Origin: Styela clava
Lineage: Eukaryota > Chordata > Ascidiacea > Stolidobranchia > Styelidae
Length of the DNA stretch: 64,000 nucleotides
NCBI RefSeq assembly: GCF_964204865.1
Contig: NC_135251.1
Location: 30,542,943-30,606,942, forward strand
Direction of reading: 5' to 3'
Shown: positions 12,101 through 25,410 of the stretch, piece by piece
Numbering within the stretch: position 1 is the stretch's first letter
Layout: every line of letters begins with the position of its first letter
Translations under genes and position numbers: made by a program
The notes under the pieces: model-generated
What the model saw: the letters and a program-made list of their open reading frames with translations, nothing else
Told to the model about the DNA's origin: nothing
Database searches by the model: none

Positions 12101-15100
12101 ACCCTAACCCATGGGTTTTAGCACCCGCATATAGATTGAACCCGTGGATATACGCATGGGTTCAAATGTACATGGGTTCAAATGTACGGTCACCCTAATA
12201 AATATATATACCATGAATTTAAAAATATGAATACTACGATTGGAAAATTTCAGAAACCAAAATCATGCAAACTATTTTGTAAGAATAGGGGAAATTTTAT
12301 TTATTTACATTCATTCAATAACAAATTAATAAGCAGCTGATAGTTATGATCATCTACAAATGAAATCAGAAACTACAAGACAAGCATGCATATATAACTC
12401 TAAAACAAATCTTATACACCTCACATTATTCTCACTTAAAAAAAAATAAAAACTTGGCAATAACGAGTTCCTCACCATACAAGTGACTGAGAATAAACTA
12501 AACTCAGAACATTGGATGGAATATGAAACTGCTGATGGCCAATTTGCTTGAAAATCTTTGCATGTCCATGATTTACTAAGAGACTGTAATGCACAAATAA
12601 CTAAGTTTAGGAATGTTGAATGTTATGAATTGATGAATAAAACTGCAGGGATTTCTGATCTAAACATTCTTGTCTCAAGGATCTGCTGAAATAAATCTTT
12701 TTATCTTCGTTACTTTGTCTAGCGATGTGAAATCATAAGGTAGCTTCTGATCCTACCCACTATTGGTAGTAAGCATTCCCATATAGTGACTGAGCTATTT
12801 GATTCTACCTTAACAGACTTGGACGGAATCCCAAGACAAATCTTCTGCTTTCTATTTTTTCTTGAAGATACTTGTCAATGTTAGAAAACATGACATACCT
12901 TTGATTGTATTTTTATGATTTAACTAAACATGAACACTCTCATAGAAATTACTACCTTGCTCGTTACTTTTAAACCTGTAGTTATTATTATGGGTATTAA
13001 TCATACAATAAGGTAATTCATGCAATCGACAATGGCATGCAATGTACACACTACACGGCACTCACCACATGACCGTTTGCGCGTAAACAATGTCCAGCAC
13101 ATTAACTGGAATCGCAAACTCTTGATGACCGATGAATTTAGCTAATCCACAGTTACAATGGTCAACTATCAACCTAAATTGAAATGATGAGACATAATCC
13201 CTGGTTATTTGATCCTAAATAAATATTTCCATACAGAATAAATTCTTCATTTTACAGAGCCTGTTATTAGAAGTATTTTTGACTGAATAACAAAGACAAC
13301 GGTAGCAAATATTGCAATCAGGAACTAAACAAACCTTCTTGGAAACTCCACAAAAAGTGTGACCCCAACCACAATAAAGAAGTCCAATATTGTTAATTTA
13401 TACATCTCTTGACCCATGTATGTCTCCCAACACTGTAATATAAAAGATAGAATTTAGAATAACAAAGGATGATTTATCTCATGATAAGAGTAGCAAGTCA
13501 ATAGCTTAATCAAATGTCAAAACAAGGTTTGCTCCCTGTAATCAGGGCCAGATTAGTATAAAATTAGTTCTGATACAAGGGGATGGTCAATAGCGGAAAA
13601 CAAACAGGCCAGTAATTACGTTAAACAGAACAGAGTCCAAAAATAGATTTGTGGATGATGTCAGACTAATATATATAACATTATTCCGTAATAATACAAT
13701 TTCACTTAGCTTAGCAATTCATAAGTTACGATTGAGTGAGCGAGTATCATTGATGTCCATTTGCTTATAAAATGCTTTGAGAAATGACCGTCAAATTTTT
13801 TAGGCTGAAAGATTTCTTCAGGAAGATTAGTAAGTGGAAATTTATAAGACAGAGTCTCCAGCTAACTGGCATTTATTGTTCAGAGGTGAGTCTTCTTTAT
13901 TTCTGAATGAGTGCTCACGGCCTTGCTTTAATCAAATTCTATTAAAATTGAGAGATGGCTACTGCCAAAAAAACAAAACATTTTTTCAACTTACAGGCAT
14001 TCCATCACAATATCCACAGTTCCTACTATCTGCATTATCGATGAATGAATATCTTTCACAATTGATTTGAAAATAAACCACGATGTACAGAAACATCACT
14101 GACACAAGCCTCAAGATAACAGTTCTAAACAAAAATAATTGTTAGTAGAAAAAATTGAACTAAAAAAATATAGAAAAGTAAAATCTCGCCAAATCATATT
14201 ATATGTTGGCTAAAAAGAATAATAAAACTGGGATTATTTATTTCTTTCAGGTACCAATTTACATCCAAATTTTAAGAAAAACCAGCACAATTTTTATTCC
14301 TACAGAGGCATCATCACTTAAAATTAGGCAATCTAAAATAATATATAATTCATATGTTAATATAACCTAGCCTAAATTCAACAGTATTTGTTGAAAAGAA
14401 GGAAAAGGTAATAAAAGGTTTTTCTCAGTCATCAGAAACTGAATTAAATGTCAACACTTACCTTATAAGCGTGAATTTTATGGTAAAAGCCGGTGAATAG
14501 TCTTCATATATGATCAAGAATTCAAAAAGCAGAGGAGCAAGAAAATTTGCAACAGTAATGACAATCGAAACGAGATATGTGATCAGAAGATCAAGAAAAA
14601 ACTCATCATCATACGTTGACGTATTCTATTAGGAAAAACATGCTCAAATTGAATATGCACAAACAGAAGAGCAGTACCGCATGGCGAATACAAAAGCAAA
14701 AAATGTAATTCCATTAAGTATTGGCAGATTTACTGCAATACAATTGGCAAAATGCTGCGATTTAACATAACAATTATGAATACAAATATACTATTCAATA
14801 TCAACAATAAACAAAACTATAAGAATTGAGACAACAAAAGTACAGGATGATCTAGAACAGGGCTACTCAGCTATTTTTTTCGAAGGTCCGCAAACAAAAC
14901 TTCAAAATTATTTGGGTCCGGTCTTTCCAGAAATGATATTTTGGCATCCTTCAACGAGCACTTCCTCGAGCGACTAATGATTAGTAGCAAATTAAACTTT
15001 TTATTATGGTGTTATAGTTCTTTTCGTATATATCCAAAACTATGAAAGTCATTTTATAATAGGAAATTCAAAAAGTTGGGCTAATGATCCAAAATAAATA

Positions 15101-18100
15101 ATTAGGTGCGGTCCAAATCCAATACTCGAAAGGTCCGGATTCGAACCGCGGCCCGCCAGTTGAGTAGCCCTGATCTAGAAAACGGAACCTAGGACATTTG
15201 AAACATACATTTTGGCCAAAGCGTCTTGGATTACTTTAAACTTTTGGTTATGATTATACAAAAAAGAGGTGTTTTTGTCACCATTGATTCAACAGTGTGT
15301 ATTGTTATACCTATGTCATAACATAACCTTTATTAATACAGATAAGAATTGGTAAATAACACTTTTCCGCCAAAACTGTGAGCATTAGAAGGAAAGTAAT
15401 TGTGGTGAAATAAAAATATGGCATGAAACTTATTGTAATTCGAACAGCGTCTAAAACCTTGGAATTAAAATTAGCATGAAATCTATTTGCAATACCTTAA
15501 GAGCATATTCCGCTGCAAAATATATTCCAGCAAGAGCACCTGCTAAAACAGCCAACACAAGTATATTAATGAGAATGCGTTTGGTGTACAAAATTGCCTT
15601 TTGTTTAGTAGTACGAGCTGCTTGCTTCTGTCGTATTCTTTCTTCTTCCAAATCAGTCTGAAAATATGGTGATCATATGCAATTGTAAAACCAAGATAAT
15701 AAAGTGCTTCCAAAATGCTAAGTCCTTTCAATTCCAGTTGGACACATCTTACCTAATTATTATGCACTTGTTAGAAAAGGGTAGATATGGGCAAATTGCT
15801 TTTCAGGAAATGAGTCCTAATTCTATATATGTTTAGCCTACATAGACCAACCATTAATAATAATATCAACTGGAGGTCTATAATTGAGATATACATGTTT
15901 AATGCTAATCGAATTAAATTTTGTAAACCATGATCCTCTTTAAAAATCTTTCTTTTTTGAACATTTGTATGTGTAGCATTAATATTTAGGAAATTCAATC
16001 CATCCACAAGTTATATTAAATCAATATCTTAGTCTTACCCCTGATTCATTGAAAACATTGCTACATATTTACACATAGAAGAGAAAACGTGCCCCAAAAT
16101 ATGGCACAGTCTTCAGAATTGCTTCCAAAACCAGCTTACCTCAAGTTCATATTTAATACTGTGATGTTTCAATCCAGCTGCTCTGCTGTCAGTAATACAA
16201 AAATCCCATCCACCAAACACCTTATTGCAGTATGCATAAAACGTGTTTTCTCCAGAAATGAGAGATTCTCTCACACCGACAGCTGCCCTGTAAGAAACAA
16301 TTGAAACAGTTTAAACTCATTATAATCTGAATTGTAAAATTACTTCTCAATGGTCTTACAAGAATATTTCAGTTCCTAAATCTTAATTCATAAATTCCTG
16401 TTATAGTTTCAATCTTTTATGAAATCCATTCTCAATATATCTTAATTAGCCTGTTTTTTTAATGAGGGTTCATTCACTTCTTTTTTTTACATCTGAGTTA
16501 TTTTTACATTTTATACAATAGTTAGTAATAGGGCCAATAAACTGTATATGCCTTGTACGGAAACAGTAAAAAATCTTGAACTTTATGAATACTGTATGTC
16601 TAGCTGATAGCAAACCATAAAAAAATTAATTTGCCTGTTGTTCTTGTCACAACATTGATTTCAGAGTGAGTCATTGTGATTTTACTGCTGACAAAATAAT
16701 CATAAAATATCATTCATATTTACCTTTTCACAATAAGAGCCAAGCTCAACAAGAAGTAGGAAAATGTAATCATGATATAGGCCAGTGGTATATTATATGA
16801 AAATGTGCTTGATGTTAAAGCATTTACAGTATTTTCATAATAGCCATAAAAGAGAAGAGTGTTCTCCATGAAACCCTGTAAACAGAAATTTAAATTTTAC
16901 CATTTAGTACAAATATGAAATAAACTTTTATTGTGTCCAGGACTGAGGACACCCAAGTCAAATTGTAATAAACTGATAAATTATGACCGGTTAAAAATTG
17001 AACAATGAAGGATCTCCCACTTACTGACGTTGAAGGTTTCCACCACTATTTTACTTTGAATCTGATAAACTTCGGAGAGAAAAGTAAAAGTAACAGAGAA
17101 TTGGATCTGTTAAATGACCAGAATTTGAGTGTTTTAGCCATTACAAAACCTATTAATATCAGGCAAAATTAAAATAAATAGAATAGATTTATTCTTCCAA
17201 CTACATAGTTTGCTTAATAGCTAAATACAGAGTTTTATTGAAAGACAAAATGTGAATAGCATAAGTGGTCCCTATTTTAATTATTCATAACAAAGAAGCA
17301 CTCAACCGGTGTGATGAAAACAATTGGCAACAAAAACAACTAAATTTTACCATCAAAACGTTTCATTTTGTCAATATACTGTGTCATAATTTGAATATTG
17401 CTGAAGTTTTTGAAATCGTTTTATGAGAAAGCTTTTTAGTTAACACAAGTAATATGGAATGTCTAAAGAATTTAGTTTGGGAAAAATTGAATAGTTTATA
17501 AAAAAAATTCAGGATAAAATGAATAAATACATTTGACACAAATCAGAAGTTTGCATAAAATGAATTCATATTTACCTGCCCAGTAAACCACCATATAATA
17601 TATTGAGAGAATGGTTGAATCTCAGTAGAATTGTATGGATTGTATGCACACTGCTCTGTGGCTAAAAATTCAATAAATAAGTTCAGATAAGTGTGAGAAC
17701 AAGAATCATCAAAAATTCCAAACTATTCATTTAAATTCTATCCAATTAAAGAGTCCAGCTGCACACTAACACAAATGTATTTCTGTAATGTTTCGTTCGA
17801 CCAAAGTCAGACTCCCTCAGACAAGCAGTTTTGTAAAGTTAGACTCGCGCAACCCAATTCAAAGTATTCATTTGTAGCTTGATTGTGACCTTGAAAAGTT
17901 TGATTTTAATTGCGTGGAACAAATGTTTTATATTCTAAATCAATATTATCAATTGAGATTTCACACATATAAGGATTAAATTTTTTAAATTGTTAGAAAG
18001 TACTATTTAAAAAAAAATTCTATTCGAATGATCTCTTTTATCTTCACCTTCCAATTTTTTTTATGAAGCTCATGTTTTAAGACGTACGTATGTATAATAA

Positions 18101-21100
18101 TAAATGTCTTTAACACACCGACCAATCAGATTTGAAAAAAAAAACTTAGCCACACCCACTATAGGAAAATATATAAATTTCTAGTTATGATATGAAGAAT
18201 CCAACACAGCAAAAAAATAAACAAATTACTGTTTGTAGTTGTAGTTACAGTTGAAGTGGTATCCAGATTTTCAAATATAATTGTTGGAACGCAGATGAAG
18301 AAAAATACAAGTGTAAATATATATAAGTTGAGTAGAAAAAGCCAACGCAGGAAAGCGAAGTACGAACGAATTCCATTCCCGAATCTACCTGTATAAAAAC
18401 AAAATTTGGACTTGAAATTGAACACATGCAAATTGATTTCATCAGATTTTGTAACATGGCATGTATAATCCATATTGTTGTTGATGAAAAGAATTTTCTT
18501 ACGAGAGGAAATAATAGAACAATAATAACTACGAGGATCAGATAACATAGAAGTTCTAATTGCAAACTCCATAATATTAAATATTTTCAATAACCTGCGA
18601 AAAGTCAAGATATATGTGAAAATTATGCGAAATAATGTCAAATCACATCTATTTATGTGATATGTGAAAAATGACATTAATTATGATTGCACAGCAGAAT
18701 GGTATTACCATTTTTACAACACTTTACCTGTTTGTTATTGATTTTTAATTTCGTTCAGTCAAAATTTTTAATAGCCTACATCTCTCTTGAAATACAAATA
18801 TTGCATAAGATATGTACTGCATTAAAAAGAATAAACTTTCCTACTCATTTCTCATAGGCTACCATGCTATGTGTCATTGATTATGTATATACAAATTATA
18901 AGAACTGCAGGATTTTAGAGTGAAAAAAATATATACAAACTTAAATAATTTTAAATGTATATTCTATTATTCTCAATTTTTTTAATGAAAACATAAAGAG
19001 CGGTGCCTGTAATAATAAAAGTGACTCAATTCGTCACTAACTAAACAGCCTGTTAAATTGAATGAAAAGCCATAAACGGAAATTTCATAGAATGGGTCAA
19101 CATGTTAATAAAACAAACGCAAAATGACACTCGATGATGTGACGTCATGTATCACATGATACCACAATGAAAACATCAAATAATCACACCTTCAATTTCG
19201 TGAATAGAAGATCTCCACAATTGACAATAGCGGAAGACTTCATTGGTGTTTTCCTTGAATCTCTTCCATTTCTAACAACAAACACCAAAGTAAACAATGA
19301 CTAAGAGTTCTCATTGTGAGTACAATGAAGGCAAGAACAAATGAAGGAAAAACAACAAAACTTTACACTTGATTTGATGAACATTTCAGTTATAACAACA
19401 GGTCAATGGTAGCAAAGCAACAAAATTTTGCACTAATTGAAAGTTAGATCACGACTGCAATGCTTCAAAATATAAAAGTATTTTTGCATAGAATTTTCCC
19501 AATGTATGTCATTGTATATAAGTTTGAATTCAGACATGACAAAAAGTATGAAATTCTTAATTTTCCCTTCCGACTAGACTAAAATGAATTTCAATATTTA
19601 AGCCGAACTTACAAGACTGCTTTCCCTTTTCCAGCCAGATGTAACAGTAAGACCACTGCTCTCTTGAACTTGTTTTCTGCAAAAATATATTGAGCATTGG
19701 TCATGAATTGTCAGCAGTAATTAGATTATGTAAGGTATAAACAAATTAATTACAAAAATAATCAATAGGACATAATTCAGATCTCAGTCTCAAAAAGCGT
19801 GATTATATTAATTGATTCCATCTCCTTTACAGTGTTTAATAAATACTTTCTTCAAATCAAATCTTAGAACAAATTTTAAGCAAAACAGTAATATATAATA
19901 AGTATAATTGCACACACTGACACTATACATTGCAGCAGTTAGGAACATACCCCATCAACACATGCTTTAATACAATATTATGGTTTTGTCAAACTAAACT
20001 TCCAATTACGAAAGTGGTATTGATGAAAGTTTGATTTATAATTCGATTAAGCGAAACCAGGCTTTTTAGTCTCTACTATGTATTGTTAGTTATTTCTATG
20101 GGTTGCTTTTGACAAGAAATTTCAAAAACACCAATTGTATTACTAAATATACTGTTTATTGTAATTGGAATTATATTCATCTATAGGCAACTTAGTCTCT
20201 TTCATTCGACAACAATAAACCTCTTTTGTCAATATCTTATAATAGAATTATGAAATTCATACAAAAGTGAATGTTGACATGAATATCAAATATATCTGCT
20301 GTAACTAAAGCATACTTTCAGTTGTGGATACTTCATGAATTGTTATGTACACTATCTTGAAATCTCGCGTATATAATAGAAGCATTGCATGATTTGAAAT
20401 ACAATTTCACAAGCAATATCCAAATGAATGCAATTATTTGAATTTGAAATATGGTATTGAAAATTTTGTTACAATACAGGAGTTTTCCTACAATACCATT
20501 TCTCCATCTAAATACATAGCAGACTTAGTGTTTACTCCTCTGATATAAAATTTATCATTTATCATCAATATCATAGCTCCTTTCTAACATTTCAATTTGA
20601 TGAAATCAAAAAACAAATCAGCATGACATGGACAATGACAAAAGTCATTGAACACAATATTGACTTTGTCCTTAGTTTTGCTTCTTAAAATCCACCAATT
20701 CAAAGATACATATTCCCAAGCAAAAATATTTATTTTTATTAATTATGATCAAATTATTTTATATTGCAGTTGCAGACAACATTTAAAAAATTTCCGCAAT
20801 AGCAAGTTATTCAGCTTCAGTGAACACATAAATTTACAATGTATTAAATGCAATGTGTGTTTTTACAACATTGAAGATACTGGTACCTCGCTGATTTGAT
20901 AATCAACCATTTCTGCTTTATTAATAATAGTAACATGCCTTGACACTATGATAACATCATGACCTAGACAGTATGATATACAAAGGGTGACTTCAATAAT
21001 AAGGTTATTCATCTAAATGACAAAATACCAAGAAGTTTCAAAGCTTTTTTGAAGAATATTAACCAATGACTATTTCTATGAAAAGACAACTTTTGTCCAG

Positions 21101-22158
21101 CATATAAACTCATGACACACTACACAGTTTATGTCACATATTAAAGTGAAATCAATTATATATCACCTGATTTGCTTTTTCCTTGCCATACTATAGGTAA
21201 GTTCTTTCAAATTTTCGACATCTTTCCACGAAAAATCTTCAAACAAAACATCACCCATTCCTGATACTTTTGGAGTAGAATGACGACCAGTATTCTATGC
21301 AAAATGTAAGTTATAATTTGCTAACATAATGGTTTAGGCAGGACTAGACTGCTGGTTTAAAATCACAATGACTCCAGCTCGAAACCCATAGCCATTGTGG
21401 TTTTTGGTTTGACCGTCAAAATTGATCAAATCAACACCTTTCAATTTTTTTGCTCTTGCTAGGCTATTGAATTTAGGAAGCACTGAATTCTGAGCTAAAA
21501 GCAAAAACTGACTGCTTCAACCTAATTTTGACAAACGGCTCCAAATTGCAATAGCCGAACGCACGACTTAAGTTTACGCTACACAACCCTTTCAATAGGC
21601 CTACTGACATTTACGACTTTCAATTGAAAATGTCAATACAGCTCTCACATGTAAAACGAAAAAAAATGCTCGACTTTCGACTCCATGTCTTGTTTGACAG
21701 TGAGAAAATGAATCAACAGCTAATATCTAGTGCATTGGAAATGGAATGTAAAAAATCATTTTGGTTGAAAAACAATAAAATTCTTACCTCTTCATCATTC
21801 TCATTTATATCAGCTGCAACTTTATTTTTTGTTGATTTTTTCTTTGTAGTTCGCTTTCGACGAATTGTAGTTCCTCCACCAGCATGGAGAGCTTGTACAC
21901 TAAAATTTAAATATATGTAATGTCATATAAGAAAGTTCTAAATACATGATGATGGAGTTATCATAGACGTTATATGATTTACCAATGTTGATTTTGTATT
22001 TTGAAACTTCTTATTCATATGAATTAAAGTTGACAAATCTGATCTACAAATTGCTGGCAAAAATACACTTTCATTCTCAAATCAAAATAAGCAAAAAGAT
22101 GGTAGAATTACCTTGGTAACTGAGAACGAATAACTTTATTCTGCTCTGAAGATGTCAT
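9136..22158 (-). CDS. TMC7-like: Transmembrane channel-like (TMC) family protein, TMC7-like
   Basis: Nineteen exons in coding order: 22112-22158, 21788-21899, 21167-21294, 19613-19676, 19190-19271, 18230-18388, 17576-17661, 16724-16875, 16140-16287, 15496-15657, 14462-14625, 13995-14124, 13335-13432, 13066-13173, 11622-11828, 10455-10610, 10077-10155, 9564-9652, 9136-9250. They sum to 2286 nt (761 residues), all in frame with GT-AG junctions. The TMC signature [19 protein letters not shown] starts at residue ~479. Other family landmarks are FLRWLFLLN (~155), [12 protein letters not shown] (~295) and the basic [19 protein letters not shown] stretch (~328). About ten hydrophobic segments are visible (near 155-178, 252-276, 355-379, 392-416, 437-453, 491-509, 551-573, 592-614, 646-667), matching the ten-helix TMC fold. 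TMC proteins are multi-pass membrane proteins related to anoctamins; TMC1/2 form the hair-cell mechanotransduction pore. Length and the [10 protein letters not shown] block favour the TMC7/TMC5 side, but the paralogue assignment is tentative. Confidence 0.92.
11992..12194 (-). mobile_element. 203-bp MITE, copy 2, inside a TMC intron
   Basis: Reverse complement of the element at 7807-8009, with the same 203-bp length and near-identical sequence. It lies in the TMC intron between the exons ending at 11828 and starting at 13066. The flanking 9-mers TAAATAAAT and CTAATAAAT agree at seven of nine positions, so the TSD has decayed or the target was already AT-repetitive. Confidence 0.8.
14858..15172. 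mobile_element. hAT-type MITE (315 bp) inside a TMC intron
   Basis: Ends are CAGGGCTACTCAGCT and, reversed, CAGGGCTACTCAACTGGCG. A perfect 8-bp TSD, ATCTAGAA, lies at 14850-14857 and 15173-15180. Inserted between TMC exons 15496-15657 and 14462-14625. No coding capacity. Confidence 0.93.
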
Positions 22159-22792
22159 TTTAGAAAAATCTGAAAAAAAAATGTAGTATGAAAAGTGCTA
22201 TTAAAGTATACATTAGTATGGTTCTGTAATTTGAACTCATTAAAACAAAAGAATTTTATAATTTGAAAAGTGTGAGCATTGCCTATTAAAATTATTGCAG
22301 TGCTTACTTTGACCAACAACAGAGTAAACTAATAACAATAACTCTGTAACTGAGCAATGATAGATTTATAGGTATCATTCAAACTTAATCAAATCTAGTA
22401 ACGATCAAGGACCATTATCTACTTATCTATAATCCAAGATCTGGGAAAGTGACATCTTCAGAAGAAGCTCATGTAAAAAAAGGAAAAAGAGATATCCGGA
22501 CTGAAAATCAGATGAGTTTTTCACTGTTCAGAGAAGCCGAGATGTTTGCATAGTGAAGATTTTGGTTCGGTAATTGGTGTCAGAACTAAGTTAATTTTCT
22601 AATCATTTTCGTCAAATGCTCAGAATTACAAATTTTCAAATAAGAAACTTTTAGATTCAAACTAATTTTGTTAAATAAAAAGCAAAGTCCGAAATTAGTT
22701 ATTGAGTTTTTGAGTTTGTTGTTTACTTTTAAGATTTGTTTGTATACAAAAAACAGCAGCAAATCAACTACAGAATTATATGTTATTATTGG
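22159..22792. other. Upstream flank of the TMC-family gene
   Basis: 5' region of the minus-strand TMC gene, presumably with its 5' UTR and promoter. No core promoter motif is convincing. Confidence 0.35.
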
Positions 22793-23625
22793 TAGGGTGG
22801 CCAGTCTGCGGACGATTTCATTCAAACCTCTATAAAACAAAAACCAATAGTTCTAACCCGTTAATTTTTTCAACGTAGGTGCATTGGCATTTATTCTACA
22901 CGCTGAATCTCGAATTAACTTTTTACGACCAGGGGTTTAAAGCTATACAGACCACCAAAGTACGTCACTCGGAAGACGTATTTGCAAACGAACAACCAGT
23001 GTGCGGCCACGGATTTCAAGCCTTGAACAACGTTTCTGCTGCGTCGAAACTAGAGCATACGCAGCCATGCATGAACAAATTGGGCTTCTAATTGCATTTC
23101 TGACTGTCATATATTTTAGGAAACACGGTCATTTCAAACAAAACTCGTCAAATTATATACAAAGCACCGCATCACAGCAATCAAACAGACAAAAACACGG
23201 TGGTCGCAAATTGGTCGACAAAGATATTATCGACGTATTGGAAATGCGCACCACCCTTCCCCCACTCCTTTAAATGTAGAAACGCCAAAATTTAAAGATG
23301 GTTAAAAGAAACACAACTCTACCCCTTTGGCAAATTTCATCTTTTTATCTCTTATATTTGTATGAATTTTCAAGTTTTTTTAATGTGACAATGGGTAGTT
23401 GGCGACATGAAAAAATGGTCCATATTTTACCTACGGTCGGGTTTTCGGTCGCAACTTTTTTGTTTGTGGCCGCATTTAGTGTAATTTCGCAGAGCTATGA
23501 GGGACAAGTGGACGATAACACGTGAGAAATATTGTCGCGGTTCGCTAATTTTTTTGGCATTAATTAGATCGATAAAGTTGATGGCCGCAAATAGGTCGTG
23601 GCCTCAAAGTGGGTAAGCCACCCTA
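22793..23625. mobile_element. Possible DNA transposon with TAGGGTGGC ends
   Basis: The left end reads TAGGGTGGCCAGTC and the right end reversed reads TAGGGTGGCTTACC, about 830 bp apart. The interior repeats GTCGCAAATTGGTCG-like and GCCGCAAATAGGTCG-like segments. I could not find a clear TSD, and the internal ORFs (for example 23001-23273) match nothing I know. Tentative. Confidence 0.35.
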
Positions 23626-24990
23626 TTTGCATTTCGGCACAGGTACTGTCACATAACTTCTACCGTAATTTTTTTTGGATTCTCCACGACTTTCACTCAT
23701 CAAAATTATTTACAAATTTACAAGTAGGCTACTGAAGTAAGTTTCGCCCGTAAATTTGATTTTCTTCTTACACTGTTCTTCAATTTATCTTAGTATGATT
23801 GTCGTGACATGTTTTCACATGTGTAAGTGTGGGTGAATGGACACAAACGCTGTAAACTGTTCGCTAAAGCTTTTATCTAGATTATGCCCATTTTCCTGAT
23901 CTTTACGTAGCCCTTGTCTGTGTTTTCTTTATTTGTGACTGTGTTGTAGACGAAAGATCAAAACAAATTGTATTGTAGTACGGTAATAAAGCGTAAGATT
24001 GGCAGGAATATTCGCATTACGAAAGAAGTGCTCACCTTGCCCATCAGCAAACATGTCATCCTGATAAGGACTTGGACTCCAAGACATCTTGAAGCTTTTC
24101 AGAGAGGAGTCACTTTCGATACAGATCCTACACCATTCACACGCTCTATGCTTCAGCTCTTGTTGTATTAACAGATTCGGTCTATTATATCAGTGTACAG
24201 TACTACCGTAGGGAGGCGCAGTTCTTACCACTTCATGGCAGCTCCTGCCACGAACGAACCGCGGCAGCTCTTGCCATGGTTTTATAGCGCTATTCAGAAT
24301 TCAGTAATCAGTATTACCGGTATATTCACAAAATAATGTACCAGATTTTAATTGATCATGTGGAATTATATCTACTTAAACCCTAACCCCAAATCAATCA
24401 AAACTGTATCCATAAGAAAAACGTTCCAACTTACCCTATATTTGTCACCATAATAGACAGCCTTGTCTTTACGGCCCACCTGCCGCGGTTACGGCAGCAA
24501 AATTTTACCTGCCATTGGTTTTCAATTTGCTGCCGCGGTAACGGCAGCTCGACATTGGTTTGTGGCAGCTAAAAAGTCAGTTGCCATGAGTTTGGCCGTA
24601 GCGGCCATGGTATGGAAATACCGACATGGTTTTGCGGCAGCTGCAGATGCCACAGAATACTTAAAACTGCACTTGACCGTAGGTACCGGTTCTGTACTAA
24701 GGTTCAAATCGCACAGATTTTGGATTAACCCTTGCACTAATGTCCTTAACAACACTTGTTTTCAGGCCCAATGATACTCCACAGTACAGTTTTCGTGCAC
24801 CGATATGCCGGTCAGGTGGCGCTCCGGAGCTAACAATTTCTATTTTGTTTTATATAACCAATGACATAATTTGTTGTTTAATGTCATTGATATAACCAAC
24901 GACTGACATACCGTATATAACATGGCATCGGTTGTATCCAACGACGTTGTATCAAACAGCTCGCGAAAAACTGGAAACGCAAGAGTGTAT
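23626..24990. other. Intergenic DNA with GCCGC/GGCAGC-rich degenerate repeats
   Basis: No gene recognised. From about 24225 to 24660 a short motif around GGCAGC...GCCATGGTTTT and TGCCGCGGT is repeated imperfectly. ORFs on both strands there (24463-24774 +, 24522-24755 -) are by-products of this repetition. Confidence 0.4.
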
Positions 24991-25410
24991 AATGCTACCG
25001 TAATGATATTCTTTTCATTTTGAACTGTAATGAAAGTGATGATAATGATGCAAGAGGTACTTGCAATGGGTCAGATAGTAGCTACGATATTCCTTAGGAA
25101 GCATTACGCAACTGCTTACGTTCAATTATCACTCACAGACACCGAAAAGCTGATCTGACAAATATTATGCTCACCCATTGATAAAAACTATGAATAATAT
25201 TGATCTTTTTTCCACTTTCATTTTATTTTCATTTTACAGATTGAATCCAAAACTTCTGACGACAACGTTCCTTTGGCGAGTCTACCAGTGCAAAATCAAA
25301 AATAGACACAAATAGAAAATACAACCGACCGCAATGGGTTTCGGTGGAGAAAGAAACTGTTTGATGGACCTGATACAACATTTTCCGGTCCATAATTGGA
25401 TCCTCTAGTT

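Noticed and set aside
14690-14765. Hydrophobic minus-strand stretch ([15 protein letters not shown]...) flanked by splice-like sites within the TMC gene
   Set aside because: Neighbouring TMC exons join in phase 0 without it and reproduce the family sequence; including it would break the frame.
24463-24774. 103-codon Ala-rich + strand ORF and its antisense counterpart
   Set aside because: Both arise from the GCCGC/GGCAGC repeats, which are open on both strands.
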